Shown here one piece after another: positions 25,512 through 38,398 of a DNA stretch of 64,000 bases (positions within the stretch are counted from its first letter, which is position 1; each line of letters opens with the position of its first letter). A model generated the notes under the pieces. It was given only the letters and a program-made list of their open reading frames with translations, made no database searches and had not been told where the DNA came from. The stretch comes from Augochlora pura (taxonomy: Eukaryota; Arthropoda; Insecta; Hymenoptera; Halictidae): NCBI RefSeq assembly GCF_028453695.1, contig NC_135777.1:7367714-7431713 (forward strand), written 5' to 3'. The translations under genes and the position numbers were made by a program.

Positions 25512-25849
25512 TTAAACGAGACTTCTAAATATGTCGTCAATAAATTGAATTATTGTCAGCAAGTATTCCTCGTTACTAAGAGCTTCCTTTAAGTCGGCTG
25601 GAATATGGAATTTTTTTCTTACATTTCTTAACGTTGGACAATCTTGACGAATATGTTGAACAGTGTATATCGACGCTATACTGGTGACACGTGTTTGGTG
25701 TATCACATGTAGGAATGTCGTGCGTGAGCGAACGTTCGAAGGACGCGTTTTGTTTACACGCTCCTCTGCGGCAACGGACAAATTCGGACAGTGTAAAGCG
25801 AGCGACATAGCGTAACAGACGGCGAGAACAGCGAGCGTTAATCAGCGTC
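25512..25849 (-). pseudogene. Non-LTR retrotransposon ORF2 tail (RNase H end), frameshifted relic
   Basis: On the minus strand two frames together reproduce the end of a non-LTR retrotransposon polyprotein. One gives RSLTHDIPTCDTPNTCH, and after a frameshift the other gives VQHIRQDCPTLRNVRKKF, then a helix-rich tail ending FIDDIFRSLV and a stop at 25512-25514. The LTH...CxxC...H....CP spacing matches the region that follows RNase H in these elements, although one zinc-ligand-like Cys is missing. The 5' part (25720-25849) recurs at 43003-43150 and 44051-44182 with stops in every copy, so the longer open frame seen here is not conserved. The element is inactive. Confidence 0.6.
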
Positions 25850-27766
25850 TTTTTTGATAATGCATGGAGCAGTCGTTTCATCGTTCGATTATTTTTCTGT
25901 TTAGAAAATCGTCTACGTGAAATTGGCAATTTTGTCCTGCGACGATTTCTCGCGAAACAAAAATTCCATCCACTTTGATTGAGGACAACGAGGTTTGTCT
26001 CGCCGCGAAATGTTTATCACTGTGTAAACAGCTCGCCTCCTCGAGTAATACCGGAGATAGGCGGAAACCGCCAGCAATGCGGCAGTGGACTCAGCAGAAG
26101 TACATAGTCCGTATTATTGCGATCAAACTGTGCATCGCCGTTGCACGCCGAACACGCGGATGCACCGTCAACCCTATTGCCCTCCCCCCCTCGCTACTTG
26201 TGCAACGAGCGGCAAGCCAGTGTCAGCTCGTAAATCATATTCAGATTCCGTTGTCGGACTCATAAACTAACCGGGCAACTGGTAAGTTCACGGGGTTGTA
26301 TCACGTTGTTATTTCTGCATGTTCTATGCTGCTCGGCCGACTGTTATCGCGCGGCATCGACTTCCGTTTATCGTTACTCGCGGCTCTTACAATTTGTTGA
26401 TCGGACGTTTGTGAAATTGCATCGCGAGTGTCCTGCGCCGGTGCGCGCGCGAGCATCATCCCTCCGGCCATTAATATCGCGACACCGGCGAATAATAATG
26501 CGAGCCTCGATCAATCTTCGAAAATTATTAGGCCTTGGAGAATCCTTGCTGGAGGCAATAGTTTTCGACTGTGCATAATTTCTGTGCTCGATCTTCTGCA
26601 TTATCTTATGCAATCGATCGGATCTTTATTTATTGTGTACATTATTCACTGCATTTGTACACAGATTTCTTTAACAGAAATATAGTTTTAAATTCATAAT
26701 AAGTTACGTATAAATTTCTAGTGGAATCTCGTGCGAAATAAAAATCATCTTCGTTCAATGCAAAATTCTATATTACATAGGCATTTATTTCCTTTTTAAT
26801 ATTTGATATGTTTACGCGAGGATTAAAGAATGTTTTATGATTGACATTATGCTTGGACTAAAGTATCGATATAATATTAAAATCAGGATTGCATAATATC
26901 AATCGATAGACAGACCAAATACTTACGGACGGCGGTGTGCACACAATTGAATTATATGCGCCGTCGATCAAAGCTGAAAATCATTTGGAAATTCTGACCA
27001 AAATTCTATCGCATGGTCAATGTTCTCGCCGATACGGTAAACAGATTCGCTGTCGCGTCACTCGCCGATCAACGACAGAGAATTTCCCTCTCGAGTTAGT
27101 CGTTAGCAATTAATATTTAACGTGCAATCATGCGTTTAGAAGAAAGGAACAGTCGATTTATGGTTCCGGATGTTTGCGTCGTTATTGATCTATATATTTA
27201 TTTAAAATAGTTCTATCTAAATTTTCTGATCTGTTATAGTTTACAATAAGTATAGTTACGTACATATCCTAGTTTACAAATATGTAAAATCGTTTTTTTT
27301 TTATTTTTCATTATCAATAATGGATTATAAACGGAATTAGGCCCCATTTTAATGTCGAAATACAATAATATATCTATATTTCATAATCTATATTTATCAT
27401 AATTGGACTACATCATTATATTAATGAAACAGTGAACATTTTATACGAAACATTCAGTTAAAAATATGGAATAAAATCCGTTCAATGGCACTTCAGTTAT
27501 TTCAGCCTCATCCGACCCTGATTTACTATCTCCGCTAAATGCTCGCTTGTCGACCTCTCGCAATTGATTGGAAACGAAGTCCCGTATAAAAGGAACGTTA
27601 CCATCCACGTTATTCCGCACGTTATTTTTTTCGCTCGGGATCACCCCGTTGACACAATCTTGCCACGGTTTCCTGTACGCCGGGTCACGGTGAATCGAGT
27701 AATCCATTTCCAAGGCGCGCGTCGAGTATTATTAGAATGCAAAATTGCTTTCCACGTCGGTCGAGT

Positions 27767-27770
<4 letters not shown>
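25850..27770. other. Non-coding stretch, nothing recognised
   Basis: A donor-like CAACTG/GTAAGTTC lies at about 26280 on +, with no recognisable coding exon before it. AT-rich DNA at 26600-27450 has no supported feature. Confidence 0.4.

Positions 27771-27813
<43 letters not shown>
27771..27813. repeat. GA microsatellite at an assembly gap
   Basis: A pure GA dinucleotide run of about 21 units ends three bases before the N run. The repeat is the likely reason the assembly breaks here, so its length is probably underestimated. Confidence 0.95.
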
Positions 27814-27815
<2 letters not shown>

Positions 27816-27915
27816 NNNNNNNNNNNNNNNNNNNNNNNNNNNNNNNNNNNNNNNNNNNNNNNNNNNNNNNNNNNNNNNNNNNNNNNNNNNNNNNNNNNNN
27901 NNNNNNNNNNNNNNN
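27816..27915. other. Assembly gap of 100 N
   Basis: Exactly 100 N between a GA run and a run of A. A round 100 is the usual placeholder for a gap of unknown size, so distances across this point are not reliable. Confidence 0.98.
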
Positions 27916-29241
27916 AAAAAAAAAACCGGTGCTCCGGTAGTAATCAAAGAAAGATCTCGCGCTGACTGCAGATTGATGTATCGAGTGCACCGCGCGCGCG
28001 CATCCCTTTCATTTGACCGATCCTTTTACCTTCTTTTCCTTATGATTTATTTCGTAAGAGGATTACGCGCGGGCGCGCGCGGCTCGAGCGGGATGGCGCG
28101 AGTGGACCAATTACAAACGCGGATATTCCACATTCGTACAGAACGGCGGCGGGCGGCCTCTCTCTCTCTCTCCAGCGAGAAAGTTTCCCGAGCGTCGCCG
28201 ACCCGATTTTAGCGAGCATTAATAAATTGGCTTTTGCGTAATGCCGAGCCGATGAAACAACTTCAATTTATTACGGGCTGCAACGCCGCGATACAGATGC
28301 GCCGCGAACAGGGGCAGAGGGAGGGGGAGGGGGGTATATACCGAGGCTAAACGGTCACGCGAGTCAAATCCGATGCTTCACGCTGTATTTTTTCGTGCGA
28401 TATAACCCGGCCATTTTATTATTAATTCTCGGCCAACGAGACAGCTTCGCGCTCCGATTCAAAAGCGGATGCACGGCAGGATTTATGGATGAAATATTTT
28501 TAGGCATGGGAAGCCTTGTTTAGAGGAAACTGTGACAGTCCGGTATTTGGGAATTAATTTGGAGAAAACCGTGAGACCTAGAAAATTGACAATTTATAGA
28601 TGTATTTGCCTATATTTGAAGTAACAGTTGGAATTTTTGTAAGGCGATTTAATGAAAATTGTAAAAGTTATAAATTATGAGGAAAATGTATTCTGTATTG
28701 GACTTATTGCGCGATTCTTAAATACCTCGATGTCTTAACGAGCTCGTGATGAAATTGATCGGGCGGATACGCAACAAAATTGAAAGCTCTTTAGTCCGAG
28801 GATATCCTCGCACCACTTTCCCAGCAACTTCTTACGCAACAGCTATAATTTAATCATTCGATTAATCTTCGGAGATTTTTGAAAACCACGCGCGGACAAT
28901 GATTGGAAATTTATTCCGCGGCTGGCCGGCAACATTATAATCATCGGAGAGATCGTTTATTGTAATTTATAATAATGTTTCATCGTGAACACGTATTATT
29001 TATACGATCGCAAAAACATTTCGGTCAAGCTAACTATATATCGGCAGATAAATCTAAAGTACAGCGATGCTAACGAGATACCTAGATCAGAGATCAGAGT
29101 TCCGACGATCTTATCTATCTTTCACACCCCGCAGATATTGTCGGTGATCTAGCGAAGGGTCCAAGTGTATCGTAAGTAACAGTGTAACCTGACAATGTGA
29201 CAGCTGTTTCATGTTAATTTACGATTTAAGTGTCAATTAAG
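27916..29241. other. Non-coding stretch, nothing recognised
   Basis: CG-rich up to about 28350, then AT-rich. Short CT and GGGGA runs occur at 28160 and 28315. No gene or RNA structure is supported. Confidence 0.45.
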
Positions 29242-29347
29242 TATATTAACGCTATAACGTCCGGTCGCTCCACGTTGGTGCCATGCAAATGTTATATAAT
29301 ATATTAACACTATGACGTCCGGTGGTTCCACGTTGGTGCCATGCAAA
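29242..29347. repeat. Two tandem copies of a 58-bp unit
   Basis: The block TTAACRCTATRACGTCCGGT starts at 29246 and 29304, and each copy continues to CCACGTTGGTGCCATGCAAA with few differences. The TTAAC start resembles the TTAA edges of the inverted-repeat elements elsewhere in the window, but no inverted partner was found. Confidence 0.8.
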
Positions 29348-30528
29348 AACCATCGGGTATGTTTTCGGGTGCCCTTCGTGTGTGGACATCTTGTTCACAA
29401 GAAATTAAACTATTAATTATAGCACGCGTGTGCTATTTTTTTTCTTTGATAGTGTAGCTTGCTACCGCGAACCGAATATACATTTGCTCTTCCCAGCTTT
29501 TTTCCGATATCTCGCGTCCAATTTCGAGCGAGCTCGTTACCGCACATCTCCAATCTATCCGTTCATTATAAAGCGGTGGATAGCTCGCGCCAGCTGACCC
29601 GTCAGTCGAGAAATCGGCAGTCGCGATCGAGATACGGATAAGATCGCAGCCACCGCCTACGATCTATTAAGAGCCAAGCTTGCTTAAGCCTCGGGGAATA
29701 AAACGGTTCCACGTAAGCGTACCAAAGTGGAAGCCAGCTACCAACTAAACCGAATGGTAATGGTATCTCTCGCGGGTACCGAAAGCAAGATCTTGCGCTA
29801 CCAATTACTCGCGTTCTCGCAGCGGACTCGGCTGTTCGATTTTACGCAGCTCCTTTGACTAATTAATATCAAATTTTACATAAAGCAGCACATTTCTTTT
29901 CGTCGTCCCGGTTTCTATAAAACCAGACTTCGATATTTAATTTTACGTATTTTATTTCGTCGAATAATTAATACGCTCGCAATTTTCTATAAATAACTGC
30001 TGTGTTTCTGATTTTCTGATTTTATAGAAGCGGTTTAGGCAGCAATTTTTTCATATCGCACATATGAAAACGTCCATTGCATATTGATGCTGTTTTCGCA
30101 GCTATTCCGGGTGATTTTACCGAAACCTGTTTTAATATAAACATTGTATAACACATTGTATACCTTGATTAGAGAAATTACCTCGGGCTAGTTCCTTGAA
30201 AACACCGAGTCTGTTGTTTCAGCAACGGCCACCGCTTCTGTACAGGGTAGTCCGCGCAATTTGCGTGACTTCTGCACCTTCCGGATTATGCATTCTGCAA
30301 GAAGCTTTTCGATACAAAAGTTGTATTGTGGGGATTCGGTGATGAGGTTCTGAAGGAGATTTACACCAATGTTTCACCACTCGGGGAATTACGATTGTTT
30401 ATTGATAACTCGCGTTTACTATACAGGTAGTACAAACTAACGGAGCGGCGCGGATTGACGGTTGTGCGACTAGGTATTGACTAGAAATAACTGAGAGCTT
30501 CGGTGCTGTTCGTTCGCCTTTTTATTCT
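29348..30528. other. Non-coding stretch, possible repeat-derived DNA
   Basis: From about 30370 (TGTTTCACCACTCGGGGAAT) to about 30718 (GGCCGCTACA) the sequence has a TGT...ACA outline as in an LTR and differs in composition from its flanks. There is no target-site duplication or second copy here to support this. Nothing else is recognised. Confidence 0.25.
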
Positions 30529-30567
30529 GTCCTTGCCCAAAGGACAGCTTGTCCTTTCGACAAGGAC
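30529..30567. repeat. Nested perfect hairpin
   Basis: The outer arms GTCCTTG (30529-30535) and CAAGGAC (30561-30567) enclose the inner arms AAAGGACA (30539-30546) and TGTCCTTT (30550-30557) around a GCT loop, with 3-base bulges CCC and CGA facing each other. All paired bases match. Function is unknown; it could be part of a larger repeat. Confidence 0.8.
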
Positions 30568-33376
30568 CGCGAGACGCTTCGTTCAGCACGTGCTTTCTTG
30601 GCCGCGCGCAAGCCCGACCATAAAGGTATTTACGTATACCTCTTGCTAATTTATGGTGGGCTTGCGGAGAAACGGAAGAACCGTTCTCGGGAGGTTCGTA
30701 GCGGCACGGCCGCTACAGTATGATTTAAAGGGACATAGTATATAGTGTATAGCATATAATAAATATATTCGATAGTCTTCCATATTTTTCTGTAAAAAAT
30801 GTAGTATTCCGTTTAAGGAAAAACAGTTGATCTTCAAATCTCCGGAACAGTTCCGCCTGTAAAAAAATTAATTCATTATATATATGCGTCTTTAAACCAC
30901 GTAACGTTTACATTGAAAAATTTGTTGCCCGATGCATGCTATCGAAATTCCCAGGAAGTGGCGAAATTGCGCGGACCACCCGGTACATTATAGCAAGATT
31001 TGGTTGACGAAGCGCGTCTCGCAATGCCGGCAAAAGTGATTTTAGCCTAAAAATCACAGCGCAACGAATACGAAGCAAGTCGATTAAAATTACGTTAGCG
31101 GAACTGAAAATTTGCGTTGGCATATTGAAAATTGTGCGAAGCGATGATTAACGGATCTTTAGGCAAAATAAATCTTCGCCGAATAAAGATTTAAAGGTTA
31201 AATTCAATATATTCCCACAATTATTACAAATCCAACAATCACAGCGTTGAAAATAACCCTTCGAGATCAATCGCCTCAAACAGTTATCTCACTTCATTAT
31301 TTATTTTCATTTTGAACAAAATTTCTCGAGGACTGTTCCTAACGAAACCGTACACGATATTACGATACAAACGGCCGCCGTTTACACGCCGTTTCGAACG
31401 GAGAATTCGAGGAAGAACCCAATCTCGAGATACCTAACGACGCGTGGAGCACTCTCAGGAACTCCACGGCGCGAACAGAAGGCGTCGTAAGGATCAAGGG
31501 AGAAGGACAATGGAGTCGGGAAAACGCGGACATTAGCAAGTCGAGAACGGAATCGTGCGGGGAGCAAGTTGGCGACAAAGTGGAAAATGCTGTTCTTCCT
31601 CGGCGCAGAAGGCGCGCAGTATAAATAATACAACAGCGAGAACGGAGCTTGTGCGGGACACAAGGGTGCCTGGGGAGGATTGTTTTCTCCGCGGAATGTC
31701 GAGGTGGTAGGATCAACGGAGATAAATATGTACTCTTCTCATAGCGATACCGTTCATTAATTTGGCTGGGTTGTCAACGGTGTCGCCGGCACACTGTGTC
31801 TCCTAGCCTGTACAAACTTTTCGGATCAAATTTATAGCCTTCAAATTAATCCGTTCACGATTCCATAATGCATTTTAAAAAATTAAATTAAATTTCATTT
31901 AATTGAAATTATATTTAAAGTTAAATTAATTATTAAAATTGAATAAATTGCATTAAAATTATTACAATTTTGTTAAGACGAGTGGCGAGTCACTGAATTT
32001 TTCATTTGGAATCGTTCAGATGGTAAAGATATAAAAATGGATGTCCAAAATCAGGTTCTGCAACTTAAAAACTCTATAAAAGTATCGCTAATTTATAGCG
32101 AATATCGTAAAAATAAAACAGCCATGAATTTAGTTCGGGTTTCGGACGAGTCGTACCCCTGCGCGTCGCGAGGAAACGAAAGGGTTCCCTCGGACGTACG
32201 TTAGTCGCAGTAATCTACGTCCGGGCGATAAGTAGAGGCTGGCGCTCGTTCGCCGTGGTCGCTGCTTTAATTCAGAACTACCGGCCCCGGCTTCGAGTAC
32301 CCGCTGCTAAGTATGTGTACCGGTCGACCTGCTGGCCGATCGTTTCTCACAGGCAATGTATTCGAAACGGAAGAGGGGGCTCGTCCGCGAGAGGCTTTCT
32401 CAGCGCGGACTATCCACGGTTCGTCGCGGGGCAGGTGCATCCTCCTCTGTACGGTGTAACAGAGCCCGCATATGCATATTACACACCACGTCGGTCGGCG
32501 ATACGTTGCCACAGAGAGACCAATACCCCGTAGAACACGGTCTTTCCGTCTTTCTCTCTTTCTTTCCGCCTCGCTCCGACCATCCACGCTCGGCCAGTTC
32601 AGCGTTACACACCGCCTTCTGCAGTCACGTTCAGTAATCACGGCCTCGTAAAACGAGCAATGCATTGCACTTGCTTCCCTACGCCCGGCCAACATAATGT
32701 TGCATAATTGTCGGACACCGCCGACCAGGTTCGGCACTGTTCCCCACGGTTCGGTCGAGTAAGACAAATTCGAATGCGCGCGACGGCGCGGCGCGTACGC
32801 GCGCGTGGATTGTTTCGCCAGTTTTTTGGACGTATTTTTTCTTTACGTTACTACGAACCACGGTTCGGCTTCGTTCGGATTCTTTCGAATAAATATATGA
32901 TAATCGTCCGAATCAATTCCTTTCAGTCGAATATCTCGTTCGTATCATTCATCGCTCTTCGTAAATTATTCTATGATTCTCTGTTCGAAAAGATTCGTAA
33001 TAATTTTGTATTTGAATAATTTTTTAAGCGTATCTTTAACAGTATCATTTCAAACAACGTCTACTCCAAGCACGAATATTTTTCACAGTCACGAAGGCAT
33101 ATAAATGCATACAACATTGGCTTGAGTACAAACTAATATTTAATTCATTTAGAATACATAAGATAAGGAGGTGTAAATCGTCGTTCACGGAAGCAGGGAT
33201 TATAAAGTATGATTAAAGTGTTATCCGATGTTCAGGCGTATCATAGTAATACACTTTGTAAAGTGATATCTGCCGGCTGAAAATCCGTGCAGAAGTAAAC
33301 AAGGCAATCATATATGCGGTGAGTGAACCGCGGTGTGTTCGTATGCGTGAGAGTACATGAGCGGCAAAGTCAGGCA
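30568..33376. other. Non-coding stretch, nothing recognised
   Basis: CG-rich blocks at 31370-31720 and 32140-32860 carry overlapping open frames on opposite strands with arginine/proline-rich translations that look like no known protein. AT-rich DNA at 31850-32110 is featureless. Confidence 0.4.
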
Positions 33377-33580
33377 GGGCTCTAAAGTATCGATCGATAA
33401 CATAAACAAATGAATGAAGCGATCGCGAGAGGGAATAAAAAGGAAGAGCGTTAAGCAGTCAGCGTCCAGCCTCGAATCGTTAAACATCGTTCGTACTGTT
33501 GCTAGTTTAAATATATCTATTCCTTTATTTATTAAATTGAGTGATTCTTCAACCGCGATAGGGGAATCTCAAATATATAT
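33377..33580 (+). repeat. Dispersed LTR-like repeat, copy B
   Basis: Same family as 7595-7815 but in the opposite orientation. The A/T box GGGAATAAAAAGGAAGAGCG is followed by CAGTCAGCGTCC, then AAATATATCTATTCCTTTAT. It is a little shorter than copy A because of an indel near the 3' end. Two copies about 25.6 kb apart in opposite orientation argue for independent insertions rather than the two ends of one element. Confidence 0.6.
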
Positions 33581-36500
33581 AAACGTGCGTTGAACTTTCG
33601 TTGATCGGCGCAGGTTGCAATAGCGATCCAAATCACCGCGAAAAGTGTTCATAAATTAAACAAATTTCAACACTTCCCGAACAATAATACGCGTCGATAA
33701 AGATTAACCGTTCGATTACTCGGAACCGATGCATTCGCGGCGGCGCGCACAGCCACAGAAATCGCGTCCGATTATTAAAGGTATTTCTCTGCTCTTTAGC
33801 AACGCGGTCTGCCACAAGCGGAATGCTTGATTTACTTCCGACTTAGATAGCACCGGCTACGGGACACGGTCATACTTTCGCGATTAATAAGGCAGATAGG
33901 AGATTGTGAGGTAATTCAGTCGTTGCAGAAACGTGTTGCGGATGGAAGTAGCCGTGCGCGCCACGTTTCAGAGATACCACCGTATAGTCAGAGCCGAGCT
34001 TACGTTACAGCGTTCCCGCCGGGAAAAGAGACCATTGTGCTTCGACCGCGTCTCGTAAAAGTCGACGCGGTACTATCGGTTATTGATTGTCGGATTATCG
34101 TATTGTCCGATTCTTTTCGTATGCGGACTAAAACGCGCGGCTTTAATTCGTTGATCGATAAATCGGCGTTGTAACGGCCGATTAGAAAGCTGGCTCGACG
34201 TACGTCTCCGTCGCTTGTTAATTTACGAGAACCGCGGACGCCGGTCCAATTTGGCGGAGCGATTCGTGATAGGTGAACATGCCTCGGCAAGTCGGCTCTC
34301 GTTTGTTCGACCTGTTCGATTAATTCTCCTCTTTCTTTTTTTTTCTGTCCGGACGACGGCACCTGTTAGATTCGTCTCCGGCGCGAGGCTATCCGCCCGT
34401 GACAAAGCTGTCGGGATTAGTCACGTGCGAATCTACAACGTTGCACTACGCTGGCACAATTAGTATGCATAGAGCGGTCCGCGGAATCGTAGGCCAGGCA
34501 TGTTGTTGCCGAGTCGGACTGACGAGATTTGACATTGATAGAGCATACGGGATAATTAATTCCGTCGTCCGTGGAATAATAATTCAGTTAGAAACGCGGC
34601 ACGCCGCCGCGGCGCTATCACTCCTTACAACCTGTCGTGTAATTATTTTCGACGAATAAGAATGGTCTGCAACGATTATATAAAACAGGGCTTAAATAAA
34701 TATGTACTTCTTCTTTTTTTTAATTTCTTTTAAGATTTCTGATGTCCTCGCTGTGCTGTAATTATTTTATCAATTTTTTGAGACACAAGTTAAGTGAGTA
34801 TAGATTTCTTGTTTAGATAATTTCAGTAAATTAAGAAGAACAAATAAAGTTGATCCGGTTCGGAAGATTTCGAGCAGTTTGAAGGGAAACCCCAGTTCGA
34901 GGGGTTTCTAATTTTCTCGAGGTTATTTGCTAAGTTCGAAATTTTTATCGCGAACTAAATCGCGCGAAATTTTTCAACGTCTGGCAAATGACAAGGCGGA
35001 TGCCTATATTTTCACGTCAGGCATGCAGAGCGGTAATAACTCATCGCCTACGCGCGGAAATGGCCGCGGAACTGGCTTCGCAGACTCGTGTACACGCTAA
35101 TAGGGAGGATTCGATGATACTGATAGTATTAAAGCAGTTGAACGAACGGGATTAAATTCAGACGACACGCGACAGAAGTATGCGAAATTTGTCGACTCTC
35201 GTATTATAATTTCGCGTTATAAAGATTTCATGCAAGATCTGCTAAATATGAATATTAATAATTTCTTTTAAATCGAAAGAAAATTGATTTCTTCTATCCT
35301 AAACGTAAAATTCCTACAGAAGAAAATTAGTAGAATTATAACAAAAAATTAATGTGTGTGTATATATCGAAAGATTATATTGCGATAAAAGCCGAGCCAG
35401 GAAAATTGATGATATCGAAAGAGTTTTCGCATCGCTTCTCGAACATTGTGTTCACCAGAAGGTAATCTTAGACGTCTGAAAAAACTAGAAGCCACTTGTA
35501 AAAAATCTCCGGACAGCATGATGGATGATCCGCAGGGTCGTATTTCAGCTCATTCAGATTTCGCCGGACAACGAGGAATGAATAATCGCTGAACAATCAA
35601 TTGTTTCGTCGACGCGAAGAAAAAGCGAATTATTCGGCCGGCGAACCATTGAACGGCTATTATAGTTGTTTTTTGCGTGCAACAGGAGCCTGGTGGAGCT
35701 ATCTAGGGACACGTTAAAAAGTATTTCCTATTGTCGTTAAGCATCCATTTTTCATAGCGTGTCACGAATCGATCTTGAAACAGGTCGCATTTCCGTGAAC
35801 TATAACTATGGGATCGCTGTAAGAAACAAACGCAGCGGATATATAAATCGAGTGGATAGATTGAAATGAGTGGCAACAAGCTTCTCATCGCCTTTGGATT
35901 GCTTTATCATTTTTAACCCGAGGGTATTCGATATGGATCGACTTTTCCGCGACTTCTCCTCGGCTCTTGATGATAAAACTCGATTTGAATGCTATTTCCA
36001 AATGGGAAACTTCGAAGTCGGGGCATATTTTATTCAAATGTATGCCGATCGGATTTACATGATACTATGACGTGGATTTGTTCGGTTGTGAACTCGGCAC
36101 GTGATTAGTTCGCGGAAGTTTATGTAAATGCATGTTTCTGTAGGAAATAATTAAAGGAAATAATTCACACTTTTTGGATAATGCATGTTTGCATTTGCAA
36201 GACATGCAAATTATATATGATTGTATATAAATAATATATAATTTATATTTTACAAGGCAATATATCGTTTCGTTTAAATAGAACAGAATTTCGCCATGCA
36301 TAATTTTTACTTCAACTTGCTATAATTTTGTGTGCCACTATATACCCATAAAAATTCGTTCGTTACAAATAAAATTATTTAATCTGACAAAATGTAATTC
36401 TATTTCGTGTACACACGTTTACAGTTGGATTTTGCAAAAAGAAAAGGAAAAATTACGATCATTTCAAAGTGTATCTTTTTGCGAGATGAAAGTACAGCAC

Positions 36501-38287
36501 TTCCATCGTGAAAAGGAGAGAAACACGCGGTGCCACACGATTCTATGCATCGTAACCGCACGATCCGCTCGTACGAGATAATATATAAAAAAAGAGTCAG
36601 CGCTACAATAGACCAATAAATCTCGAAAGTGAGCGTTGGCATTCGTGACCACCGAACCAAGCAGCGCGGAGAAACCATCGGGATTCTAAACTTGAAAACG
36701 AGGAAAGTCTCCTCTCGGTCGCGCGTGCTCCCCGCAACTCTTTCCGCAGCGCGGCGTGGCGGCGGTCCGAACGAAATTCCTGCTCCGCGAGCATGTTCTC
36801 ATGAAGCTAATAACAAGCTTGCGGTTGTTTTTACGCGCCACTAAATCATACCCTGTCTCGTTCATCAATCCTTCCACGTAGAGACCTGAACGATTTTAAT
36901 GACGTAATTCTTCGAAATTACCGCGCGCACTTGAAATTTTCATTCTCAACGGCATCATGGACTGCGGTGGGTAGAAAATCCGGAAAGTATCCGGCTAACA
37001 ATGTATACGCGTTCGTTCGGTGGAAAGAAGTTCGTGGAAACAAAGGAAGGACGCTGTGGATTACCGAAGATTTACTGCTGGCGCCGCTGCGCGCCGTGAA
37101 TGCTTATGGGTTCGGCGATATTCGTGCTTCCAGTTATCTTAATCGTCGAGAGTCGATCTACTAGTATTTCTAACGTCAATTACCGTATCCTGGAATCGCC
37201 GGAGTCAGAAGGGACCTGCCGTTCCGACACAGTTTTTAATTGAGATCTTTAGTTAGAGGATGAGTTACATCCCCCTCTAACAGAGAATGAAAGAGATTTG
37301 AAAGAACCGGTAGAAAATTCTTATAATTTCTTCGATTTATCTCGAGATTAATTTTATGAAACTGTAACAAGCAGATTATATATATATTTAACAATGTATC
37401 GAAATGTGTCTCATTGAAATTAAAACAAAAATTCTCACGACGTTATCCAACACCGGACCCTCGTTGGAGAATTCTAAAATCGTCCAAAATGGCCGTCGAA
37501 CACCGCGTTAATGTCCCAGCGCCGATTATCAAGACGTAGGTGGCCGATCAGGGTACTATCTAAATCGCGGGGACGCGTTCCACGCGCGTGTTGTTTCCGG
37601 AGAAGGCCTGTTCGGCTGCAAAGTGCTGACCATTATCGATACCGAAGAAGAAGAGGCATTGTGCTCTGTTCGCGCTGATGAGAACCGCGCGCGTCCAGGT
37701 GAGAGACGCCTCCGGGACCGAATATAAGCGGGCCGAGATTCCACCGGGCCGATAACATTGTTTCCCTTCGTCCAGGACTTTTATTCGCGTTGCTGCGGCG
37801 CAGCCTTATTACATATCGTGCATCGATCCCGCATTAGCATAGACCCCACGTAGTCGAAACGTTAGAGGGTCCCCCTATTGATCTTGCTCCTTATGAAATT
37901 CTCCTTAGAAACGCGCGTTATAATAGGAAGACGAGAGAAAGAGGGAGGGGGAGAGGGGGTATAGGAGAGAGGACGTGCTCCGTGTTATACCTCGTTAAGT
38001 ATTCATGGTCGCGTACCATACCTGGCACGCGGGAATCTATATTCGCTGGCCCGCGCGAAAACACTTACACTCGTCTCGGAAAGTATGTTAACCCTTTGCG
38101 CAGGGTTACCCTTTGTCGAAGCCATTTTTGGAAATCAAAAATATTTGTTCAGACTTACAGGGTGTTCTATATAATCTAGAGCGTTTTATGCACTGTAGAA
38201 GTGAATTTTGTGACTCGTGCAACAGCTAACAGTTCTAAACAATTTTCTAATTTGATACAAATCATTTCGTAGTATTATCATTTTTCA
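33581..38287. other. Non-coding stretch, nothing recognised
   Basis: No coding exon is supported in this 4.7 kb. GA-rich low-complexity DNA lies at about 37930-37970. TTAACCCTTTGCGCAGGG at about 38089 resembles an end of a TTAA-inserting element without a visible partner. Confidence 0.4.
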
Positions 38288-38398
38288 TAAATTTTGCACA
38301 GTTTAGGATAATTCTAAAATAACTGTCGACAAAATTGTACTTATAAATTTTGTACTAACAAAATTTATCTGCACATTAAATTGACGCAGCTTAGAAAC
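38288..38398 (+). repeat. Dispersed AT-rich repeat, copy 1
   Basis: Shares an ordered set of blocks with 61260-61382: TTTAGGATAATTCTAAAA (one difference), an ACTGTC/AACTGCACT region, ACAAAATTTAT, and GACGCAGCT near the end. Identity is moderate with small indels. It probably derives from an unrecognised transposable element. Confidence 0.5.

Noticed and set aside
25720..25808. N-terminal half of the 25.5-25.8 kb minus frame as coding
   Set aside because: The same segment in two other copies has stops in that frame, and the true retroelement frame here is a different one joined by a frameshift.
32267..32767. 166-codon open frame on the minus strand
   Set aside because: CG-rich region with competing frames on the other strand and no recognisable motif.
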